A stretch of DNA of 64,000 nucleotides from Solen grandis. Lineage: Eukaryota > Mollusca > Bivalvia > Adapedonta > Solenidae. The notes beneath the pieces are model-generated. The model saw only the letters and a list, made by a program, of their open reading frames with translations, was not told the DNA's origin and did not search any database. Location: the NCBI GenBank assembly GCA_021229015.1, contig CM037777.1, forward strand, positions 68,424,840 through 68,488,839. Reading direction: 5' to 3'. The position numbers and the translations under genes were made by a program. This document shows, one piece after another, positions 45,401 to 57,400 of this stretch (positions are counted from its first letter, which is position 1; each line of letters opens with the position of its first letter).

Positions 45401-48400
45401 GGAAAATCATGTGAAGAGTTTGTTTGTTGTACTGTGAGCAGTGGATCCAGAAATGAATGGGAAATAATAGTTAACAATATGTTTCCATTAATTTCCATTA
45501 AAAACAAGATCCATGACATTGATATGGATGTCTCTGCATGAAAAATTTCCAGTGTAAATTGAACAGAATATGATCTGACTTGTAACTTTTTATTACATGT
45601 ATATTACTTTTAAACTTATAATTCTGTTAGATATTTGAAAATCAGTTTATGTGAATGTTTTTGCTCTAATATAATCAGGAAGGGCATTGTTTGTTGTGTT
45701 TGTTTTATTTGTTTTATCAACATAAGCAGTATCCCCAGAAAAGGTTTGTGTATATCTTATTACCTATTTTTGATCATCTGCTGTTTAAAATTCCTAATTG
45801 GATATTATTTGAAAATTCTGATATAAATTTGTCTTTATGATTCTGTATACATGCATTTAAAAAACTGAGTAGTTTTCTTGTGTTATATGTATATTGTAAT
45901 AATTTATCATACTGTGATATTGAAAATTATATTTTGCCAAAGTAATAAAAAAAGATATATTATTTGCTTAACAGTGGATCCCAGAACATATTTAATATTA
46001 AGATATCAGATTGAGTGAACATTCAGGCTTTAGCATCCTTCACATTATTAGAATTACTTCAACTACACTTAATTCCAAACAAATGAACATTCTCCATAAT
46101 TGAACATCTTATTCAGAATGTCTGCATATTTTCATCCCTTTACGTACTCAAATTTCAGTAACAGTCCTAACAAGACACTTTTTTCAGGCCTTAGAAGAAT
46201 AGCACAGTTAAGAGAAAATATTAACTATTTCCGAGGACAACTTGTGAGGAAGGGCTTCATTATCTACGGGCATAAAGATTCTCCCATAGTACCTCTTCTC
46301 ATCTATTTCCCAGCCAAAACTGTGTAAGTGTATATGCCTAAATATTGATATTATTGTATAATTGTATGCAGAATTTCTAACCAATCAAGTTGACCTTTTA
46401 CAGGGGATAGGAGAATTCTGCAATTGAAGGCGAATTGTAGATATTTTCGACGTCGACTTCATGAGATGGGTTTCATAATCTATGGAAACAAAGACTCACC
46501 AGTTGTTCCTTTGCTCCTTTTCATGCCATCTAAAATTGCGTAAGTCTGAAAAATGAAAGTAGGCTAGAGGTAGGGAGAGCGCAAAACTTACAGAAAGAAT
46601 CTGTCTTATTACGAGCGTATATACACAGTAATTGCTAGCTGCACAGTGTATGAAGCCTCTGATACAGTATCTAAGCTTTATTATGTTGCTTTAGTCTGGG
46701 ATGTATACTAAAAAGCATTTTTAATTAACATGTCGATTTCTTTTTCATTATTGAATTACAGCATGCAAAAAATGTTAAAAAAAAAAAATGCAATTAATAT
46801 CGCATTGTTAAAAGTTAAATTATTTTTTTGAAATGCATGCTAACAAGAAAATATATTTTAATTTTGCTGCTTAATGTTACCCATGTAGAAAGCAATCTTA
46901 TGGTGTAGATGCAATTATTTTTAATGAATAAAGTCAGTGTGTCCTTAGCATCCTTTGTTAGTTTACTCATTGAAAGATACATAGTGTAGTAAGGTCAGAA
47001 CCCAAAATGCATTTATAAGCTTTTAACTATTAATGCTGCTCTCAACTTCAAGTCAAGTTTATATTGCAGCTTTTGCAGCATGATGGCAGCTTGAAACTTT
47101 TGAGTGCACACAGTGCATTGGCGACAGTCGCTTAGTTGTGTTTGCTTCTAATATGCAAAGCTTTATATGGCATCTGTTCAAAAATAAGATAGCCATTCGA
47201 AAAAAAAAGTGTTGCTTTTATCTCGTACTGACATATTAATCATTCAACACATGTCAAATCATTAATTTGTTGAGTATTTCTTTGCATAATTGATTATAAT
47301 TCTGCCTATAATTATGTTTCTTGTTTTACATTGTTTTAGATTTCATCTTCATTTTTTATTGATTCATTACCATTACTTCAATTTTCTGGATCATTTTGTT
47401 CAACCCTTTTTGAAAATATCACAACAACTGAATCTTTTTGATCAGCATTTTCATAATTATAGAAGTCTTTCAGCTATTTAGTAACTGGGTGTGGTATCAT
47501 GCCACATATCTACAGCGTGAAACTGCAGTATTGTAGCACTATATATCTGTCTCAAGTCCTCAATTACTGTCAGTAGGACATTTAACCCAACAAACAAATT
47601 TTCCTCTATTTTATTGATGGTGTAATTTGTTTCAATTAGGCAGAATTGACAATACTGGATAAGTGAACATTCTGTTACAAGTACTGTCGGTATTTTCCTG
47701 TTCAGAGACTTCAGTATCTGGGTATTCAGCTTCAAACTGATCAGATGCTTCATAGTTGTCCAGTTGCTTAGGTGGTGTCATTTGTTTTGTTAGAGAAACG
47801 TTTTAGTTTTAATCCTTGTTTGGCTTCATATTAATGCATTATGGGTATATGGAAATGGCTTCAAGACGCTGGAGAGACTGAAAAAGTCACAATGCTTTCA
47901 CAGCTTCAAACTAAAATAACTGAATATCATATTCCCAATACTTTTAGATATGATATACCTTTGATAAAATTTCAGTCAGCAACCTATATCCCTCCCATAG
48001 TTGCATGCCCTGTCAGAATTTCATATTTCCTTTGTGGCTTTTGCTTTCTGGAGGAAATATTTATTATTTCACATGTTAGCAAGTTACTATAAAGTTGGCC
48101 ACTCCCATATCTACTTCTATTTAATGAAAGCTTAGTATTATAAATTTGTGACATTTCATATCAGCTCTGAGCAAGATGGGAATAATGTTTTGTTCTTCAG
48201 AGATGCTTGAAATCAGTTTTTAGAGTGGATTCAGTATAAACTATGGTGTTGCTGTAAACAATTATTCCTTAAATATTGAAGGAACTGCAAATGTACATTT
48301 ATTTGCTTCTGCTTACTGTGCATTCATTTTATCTATATGTATGAATGTAGCGACAATATATATATATGCAATGCTAGAGTTTTCAAGAACCATTCAGTCA

Positions 48401-51400
48401 AATGAAATGCATTCAGTATAGCAAAATACATATTGTAGGAAGTGTACATATGCATAAAAGCTATCTTGCTAAGCTTCTGCAATGTATTCATTCCCCTGAC
48501 TGTAATGTACATCTGGAAAATCTGTATCACAAATTACTTTATGTACTTGATCCATCTTCTTGCCCAATTAATTCTCCCTAATTCCCCATTTATAAGTAAG
48601 TAGAAGCATATGCCTAGCTTTGCTGGACTGCCTCTGGAAAACTTGACCCTTGGCCAGTGTAGCAGAATATCATAACAGTTTGACATAAGGGCGCTGTCAG
48701 TCTTTTGTTTCTTGAAGTGAGGGTTAGGATGCCATAGATATTTTCTCTGCTGATGACCCATCTCATGATATATTAATCCCAGAGATTTCTTATTTAAGAA
48801 TGCTGAGGAGATGTTTATTTTATTTTTTTTGCCAATGCCATATTGATATTTTCTGCTTGCACATCCTTTCTGTTGACACTCTTGTTCTTATTTCTGTAGC
48901 AAAAAGTTTTTCTATATACATGTACTATTCTTTCTGTCAAGATAACATGACGTGTTGGTTCTCAAGATAACATGACTTGTTAGATAGTTGATCTTTCCCT
49001 CTGCTCTTGGATGGAAATAGCTATTGTCTAAGTCTTCTCTTTGCGTGGTCCTAGAGTGGTGGAGCGTGTGTGTCAATACACTGGTATAGGGAAAGCACAC
49101 ACTTTAATTTGTCAGGCCTTGGATCTTTAAACATCATTAAATGAGATTAATTGGGATATTTGTAATGAATTGTCCACTCTTTTTGGATGTTGAAGCAAAG
49201 ACATTTTAGAGATGTAATTAAGAAAAAATATTCTAATTTGATTTTAAATTATTTGTCAAAATTGAACTTTTTAATATAATCAGACAAAAAGTAAGTTATG
49301 GAATTACATGTACAAAAACCTACTGTATTCATCACATTATCAATTTCTGTTTGATTTTTCTAATCTGCAAAGAATTCAGAACACCAGAATACTATGTGAA
49401 GGTGGTATTGTTGGTTGTAGTTTTCAGGACTTTGATTAAGGACAATGTGTTTATAACAATGTGTTAATACCGTATATGAATAGCCCATGTATCTTAATCG
49501 CTAACCTATTGTACACCTTGTATAGACAGACAAGCAGCATGCATGACCAAAACAGGGGTCACAATTATCACCAATCATAGATAAATGAACATCTTCATAT
49601 CTATAGTTAGTAAAAAAAAAGTTAAAGTTTCAGTGGGCATTTATGATAGCTATCCAAACTTGTAGATCAAAATTTGAGAATCCTCTCTTATTTAATGGTT
49701 TGTATCTTCACATAAATCAGTACCCTAGGCAGCATGATAGAGTTATAACTCTGACAGGCATTTTTCCTTCCAATAACATCATACATGTATTCAAATTGAT
49801 CTGTTTTAATTATCCAATAGCTATATTTGGATGTCATTTGGTCAAAAACAGAAGATCACTAACATGTGTTTGTGAGACTGTTTTAATGAAATATTCCCAA
49901 AAGAAAAGTTAGAAGCAAGATTTACTCTGAGAGCACAAAAAGGGAAAGATCTATATTAACCCTTTCCCTCATAGAAGACACCATTAAAAGACCTATGCGA
50001 ACAGCATAAAACCAGATCAGCCTGCGAGTAACTCGCAGGCTGATCAGGTTTTATGCTGTTTGCTGCTCCTCAGTGGTCTGGAAATGAAGATTTTGTAATT
50101 AAATTAAGTAAGGTTTAACTGTGGTTTTCTGCAGATCAGGCTTCATGTGGTACCTATTGAGTGCATCAAAATGAGTCTATATGAGGGAAAGGGTTAAGAT
50201 AGTGATAGCTAGCTCTGGTCAAATTTAGCTTATAGGTTCCACAATCAGAAGGAAGTGCTGAAACAGTGGATGGAGGTCAACTGAAGAAAATTGTATCATT
50301 TAATTTAACCCTTTCCCTCATATAGACTCATTTTGATGCACTCAATAGGTACCACATAAAGCCTGATCTGCAGAAAACCACAGTTAAACCTTACCAAAAT
50401 TAATTGCAAAATCCTCATTTCCAGACCACTGAGGAGCAGCGAACAGCATAAAACCTGATCAGCCTGCGAGTTACTCGCAGGCTGATCTGGTTTTATGCTG
50501 TCCGCATAGGTCTTTTCATGGTTTCCTCTATGAGGGAAAGGGTTAAATCATATTTACTGGGATACTTATTTGTTGTTCAGATTTCTAACAAATTATGAGA
50601 GGCCTTTAAGATATTGTCCATGTCTTGATCATATAATCTTGAAATTTGCATCAAAAAAGGAACAACCATGTTGGATTATTAAATAAATAAAAAAAAATGT
50701 TAGAATGGTAATTAACAAAGCCTTGAGATAAAAGTCTTTCTCTCCTGTGATTTTACAAAGAGCTTGAGAAGTACTTCTTTAGATGCTTCCAGCATTGATT
50801 TCTTCCGAGAGATTCTGATTTTCCTCTAACATCAGACTTGATTCTCACTATTTTCATGCTACATTTATATTATCTATCTCTGTCACAATTTTTTAGGTTT
50901 CCTTGTTGTAAGACAAGTAGATAGAACTGCGTTGAATGCAGTATTATCAAATGACTAACATATACTTATTTAAACAAAGCATTGAACACAATATTTCAGA
51001 AATTAATCATAAGTTTTTTTTTAATCTAGGGGAGAAAATGCTGTATTTAAAAAATAAGGAAAAGAGATGGATTTTACAATAATTTGGGTAACAATTTTAA
51101 TCATAGGTAATGTCACAAATCCAGAATTATCATGTTTGTTTTTCACATACTGCCATTTTATCCTGAGCATCCCATTATACCCAAAATGATTGAACCTATT
51201 TTGAATGAATTTGCTTTTTCCTTATTTCCCCATGCAAAGAAAGATTTTTGATGAAAGTTTTGCGCTATACCTATTTATAATCTATTCATATCTACTGTGT
51301 TTTTTGTTACAAAATGGTATTTTTATTGCCTACTAATTGTTTAACCCTTAAATTGTGTGTTCTATATATAAGTTCTTGCCTTCTGGTATCCCTGATGCTT

Positions 51401-54400
51401 TCTTTATCTTGGCACAATGTATATCAAACTTCTTAACCATTACTTTAGACATCAGCTGGTTAACAGCTGCATTTAATATTTATTAACCCTTAACTCACTA
51501 ATATTTGTGTAAATTTTTGATTTGACGACTGTTAATTTACTGAACTTAACCCTTTCCCTCAAAGAGGAAACCATGAAAAGACCTATGCGAACAACATAAA
51601 ACCAGATCAGCCTGCGAGTAACTCGCAAGCTGATCAGGTTTTATGCTGTTCGCTGCTCCACAGTGGTCTTGAAATGAGGACTTTATAATTAAATTTGGTA
51701 AGGTTTAACTGTGGTTTTCTGCAGATCAGGCTTTATGTGATACCTATTGAGTGTGTCAAAATGAGTCTATATGAGGGAAAGGGTTAAATTGCTTTTTTCT
51801 TTGCCACGGAGACTGTATAGATCCTAATACTGTATGAGCAAACACAGAAGACCCTGATCAGACAGCTCCTTAAAGGACCCTCTGATCTGGGTCTACTCTG
51901 CCAAGGCATCAAAATTTGTCCATATGAGGTAAAGGGTTTAACAGACTTCATTAATCAAAAAATACAAAAATTGATCATGTAAATAACTGTAAGACACTAG
52001 TTAATTCAGCATATTGTATAAATATGTATTTCATTCTGTTGAGATCACTAGAGACGGAACTGGAATAGTGGCACGGGAGTTTGATGAAATTATGCCAACT
52101 TCAGGTCATTGTTGTCTAAAGAGTTGTTGCCAAAATATTTTGTAAAGTTATATACGAAGGTCAGTCAAAAATAACTGAGCCCTACCTCATAACTTTTTCA
52201 TTATTTGACACATGGTAATTATATTTTGCTCAGTTGTTGACCAATATCTCATGCGTCGTTTGCGGGGGGAAAAACTAATGTTGCGTGACGTCATATACAT
52301 ATGACATAATTTATTGTAACATCATGGCGGAGGGTGCGCACCGTTCATGCTGAAGCGCGAAGAACAAATAGCATACATTAAGATTGAAGCTAGACGGGGA
52401 AAAAGCACATCTGAAATTCTAATAGCTCTTGAGAAAGTTGTTTCTGAGTCTATACTTTGATACAGTACTATAAAGTGATGGGTGAAATAATTTAATAATG
52501 GACGATTTGTCGTTAGCAGCAAGCACCTATGCAGCAGGACCTTTTCAGCAACAAATGATGAAAATGTAGCAAAACTACTTGAGGCTGATAGAAGATATAC
52601 GTGTGATGAGATAGCATATGAGTTGGACATAAGTCACGGGTCGGCATATCACATTCTGACTAAACAGGAATGAGGAAGATTGTCCCTAGTTGGGTACCCC
52701 CATGCGTCCAGAAATGGAAAAACACCAACGTGTAAGTATTTCCCGATGACTCCTACAAAGGTATGAAGCAGAAGGCAAAATGCTGCAAAGAATCATTGCT
52801 ATTGATGAAACTTGGATGCGTTTGTTTAAACCTGAATTGAAGCGACAGAGTAGCGAATGGCACACCAAAAACTCGCAGAGACCGGTAAAATTCCGCCGAA
52901 AATTCCGAAGTCAGAACTGTCCCAAGATGATGATGATATTAACGTATGATTACCATGGTGTACTGACCTCACACAGGATACCGACAGGTGAAACAGTAAA
53001 TAAAGAGTACTATAAGATGTATCTTAGGACAGTACTTCGTCCAGCATTACGCCAAAAGCACTCAGACCTCATTGACTGCACGACACTCATTTTGCAGAAC
53101 GCGTCATCCCACAAAAAAAAAAACAACGTTGTTAAGGAGCTGTTGGAGGGATATGGCAGGGAAGTGCTTGATCACCCCCCTTTTTCTCCAGATCTTTCTC
53201 CTCCTAACTTTGATCTGTTCCAAAAGTTGAAAGAACCCCTACGAGAAATCCATTTTGATACTTTAGATGTGTTAGAGTGTGCCGTGAACGGGGAGGTCCG
53301 ACGAATCAACTACAGTTGCCTAGCAACTGGTATCCAGGCATTGCCGAGTAGATGGAATTTAGTCACTCGGTCCAAGGGAGACTATTTGGAAGGGTGATAA
53401 ACAAGTGAGTCGTCTGTTAAACTGACATAAAAAGTTATGAGGTAGGGCTCAGTTATTTTTCGCTGACCCTTGTACATGTATATTATAGTAATATAGTTAG
53501 AAATTAACAACAAAATACAATGAGGTTTTACATTCAAAGTCCTATGTCTAACACCATTGCAAATATTGAGTTTTGTAGAGTTTATGATTTTATTTGGCTT
53601 TCATTTAGTTATTAGTGACCACAAATTAAAATAAAATTTTGAAGTGTCAATTAGTATGTTACCTTGGCAATGAAAATGATAAAAAAAAATAGTTAAAATA
53701 TACTTATATGGATACATTTGAGCTGGCAAACTATGATAAAACCTCACTTTTGAGACCACCTCTCTATTAAGACTGCTTTTCTCTGGAACTGATGGTGTTC
53801 TTAAGAGTGAGGTTTTATTATATACATGTTTACTGAAAGATAAACGTAGATATGCCAGGAATGAAGACAAGGAATGTGTATGCAATGAAGCTCTCTCTAA
53901 CATAGTTTTCTTCCTTACAACACTTGATAGAAAGCTGACTATATCTTAGACAAATCCTATTTCTGTCTTTAGCATCATCAGCTTAACTGCACATCCACAA
54001 TTCATGTCATCGTGTTCACTGACCATTAGTAATGTCTCAAACATGCCTTGCTAGCTTCCTTTACTTGTTTGATTTAATTTACCTGGCTGATCAGGTTTTT
54101 TTTGAGAATATCTTAAAGTTCCACCAGGTGTAACAGTGATCTTATTTGGATGTAACTTGGGATATCTTGAGTTGTATTACATGGATGTAACTTGGGATAT
54201 CTTGAGTTGTATTACATGGATGTAACTCGGGATATCTTGAGTTGTATTATATGGATGTAACTCAGGATATCTTGAGTTGTATTATATTCATGTTTTTTTT
54301 AAAGTAATGTATATTTGGGTTTAACTTAGGATATCTTGAGTAGTATTCAAGTAGTTAATATCTTGTCAAAAGTGCTTGTGTAAGTTTAAAAATACTTCAT

Positions 54401-57400
54401 TCTGTTGAATATTTTTTAACCAGTAAATAGTGCAGTATAAGATGAAGGGCTTTGATGATGTCGAAAATGCTTCATCGCAACTTTTTTTTCATACTGAGTT
54501 TTTCACAAAAATTGTTTTTACATTTGAGCAATCAAGAAAAAAGTAAACTGCTGCCTTGAAGTGAAACTCTGTTGTAACTAGTGCTGGTATGATACTGTTG
54601 CTACTACTACCACTACTGCTGCTACAGATTTTTGCATTGATTATTCAGCATATATTTGCATGAAATGTTTGCATGACATGCATGGTTTATAATTTTATTT
54701 ATTTGAAATTACGTGATATTGATGATATAATGATGAAATAATGATTTTCTGTTTATCCTTATACATGTACATTTTTCATGATATTCTTACAAGAATATTT
54801 TTTTTGAAAAGTGCTTTGTTTTTAGTGTGTGTTTGAGGAAAATAAGTTTTTGTCTGATAGGTGCTATAGATTTTTTAAAACTTTTTTTTTTATATAACTA
54901 CATGATTGACATAATTTGAACTGAGATTTTATCCTCCATTGTCCTTTTCTGCTAATGAGAAAATGAAACTTATGATCAGTTAATTGTTTTATTCACCATA
55001 ATTGTTGTTACTTATGTCAATGATATTAAGATACATGTAGAAATAACTAGTAAATATTTCAAATGATGGTGGGTCTTAAAATTCAGGTGCTAAATGACAT
55101 CATGGTCAATAATAAAATGTTATTAATTGTTATTTGTTTCCAAAATTAAATTGACTCTCCCAAGACCTTTGATCTTTGTTTGAACATGATTTTATGTAAT
55201 TATTTTTGTGTAAATTTGACTCTTTTTTAAGGTTATTTTCTCAAGGTCACAGGCTGATTAAATTCTAAAGTCATGTCTATAGTTATTTGCTCCATGACTT
55301 TAATCCCTTGGCATTAGAAGCTCATGCATTTTATGACAAGAAGGTGCCAAGATCTTGATCCAAGATCAGTTGCACAAAGTCAAGGTTACAAGCATTGAAA
55401 TAAGTTTTCTAGTCAGTAAATTTCATTGTAATTCCTAGAAATTTGAAGCTTATAATTTACTAAAGATATTTGTCATAGATCCCAAGTTCAATGCCAGTAC
55501 TAGTATATGAATATTTGTGTTTCTGAGGGTGTTCATTATCTTCAGTAATTGCTCTAGTTTTCATTTTTCTGGGGTTATTTTCAGGGATAAATCTTCCAAG
55601 TTTTAGATTTGAATATAAATTTTGTTTTTAAAAAATCCGGAAAGTTTCCACTTTTGAAATACATATGCACCATGCAGCCAAAATCCTCAAGTGTTAAATT
55701 TTTACATTAATATTCATGAGGTAAGGGGTGGATGGAGATTTTTTGAAAGCTTGTTTACAAAATGAGTCATCATTATACTCATGCCTTGTAAATGTCGGAT
55801 GCCACTGCATATTACCAGTCATCACCTTTGTTGTCTGCCTAGGACCTGTGGACCTTGGTTTTATTGGTTTAGACACCTGTGCACATTAACATGCTAGAAT
55901 TTATTTACTTTTTAGCCCAGTCATTATCATTTGGTTACTATATTTAGCACATTCATATAACTATTTTTGATATTTTGATAAAAAATATATTCAGAAATTT
56001 ATTAAAAAAGAAAACTTCATATCTTCTTTAAAAAAATAATATAAAATTGCTTGTTTGGTTTTCTGTATTTTTAAATTTATATTTCTCTGTGAATGAGCAT
56101 GAACTCTTTTATGGTTTAGTAAACACATTCCACCATATATAAGATATATACTGTAAGAAATATTAAACATTTGCTGTTTTTGGTTATGATACAGTAACTG
56201 GTACATTTCATGTTATACAGCTGAATAAAATATTGCCATCTTTCAAAATAAATTGAATACAAGAATATGCATGAAATTATTTCAGTTTTGGTAAGTAAAT
56301 ACTTTATTATCTTTTCTATGAGAAGAATTGATTAAAGTATTTATTTCCTTTTTTTTCATTAACAAACCCACCACTGCATGCTGAATGTTAGATGAAGAAA
56401 ATATTAATTTCAGGTCTTGCACTGATACAAGAATGAATATGTTGTTTATTTAGTTTTAGATGCATTTTCCAGTTACTCTTTTTATTGACACACTGGTTGA
56501 ATGAAACCATGAATCAGTCAGTCAGCTTGTAGTGTGAAAGCCTGAATCTACTAGATTATACTTTGGTTTCTTTTTCCTTTTGCTATTTTGCGAGTCCAGT
56601 TGATCCCAAAATAATCTTGCATTTCCCATTAATCATACTTAGCTATATGTATGGTAGTACTTAAATACTTAGAAATTAATGTCATCATCCTTGTTTCCAT
56701 GATAAAAATACCCAAATATCTCATTTCTGAACAGTTTTTTATAGTCATTTTTTATAGTCATTTTTTTTTAGTCAGTAAGGTCATTATTTATGTCATCTGA
56801 ATCATGTAGTTGTTGGATTTTATAAAACAGGATGAAATGAACACCTTTCTTACTTATTTAAGAATGACTCAGCACTAAGTATTGCTGGTGAAATTCAAGC
56901 CAGTCCATTCAGATGTGGAGTCTAACAAAAGAGATGCAGTGATGCCAGCTTCAGTTTTTCCTTTCAGACATTCAATAGAAACCCTCCAAAAAAAATTCTC
57001 ATTATATGGAAAAGTCTTTAGATATCTTTTAACTGCTTTAGGGACTACAAAAGTTTTCTTTTGTGGAAGCCTGAATGTCTCCCATGATGATAAAAAAAGA
57101 GTCGTGTGAATTTAAAAGCTACTACATTTTTTTTCTTTATATCAAAGACATTATGGATATGTGTGCACTAGAGAAATATTTATTGACAGTCAAGTTTAAT
57201 ATCTTAAATGTTACACCTGTTAAGTACTTGTTCATTAATTTTCTATTTCTTGTTTTCTGTTAATTCTTTTTCAAAAGTGCACATAGAACATCAAAAGGTA
57301 ATAAACTATAGGCATCCTCTTTAAATGACACAAATTAACCTTAATAAGAGTAAACATTTTATTTAGAGTGTCATATTGTCATATCCCTGTAAAATAGAAA

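Noticed and set aside
46404..46539. Version b as a dead duplicated exon
   Set aside because: It has intact splice sites and frame and is closer to ordinary SPTLC2 than version a, so neither copy shows signs of decay.
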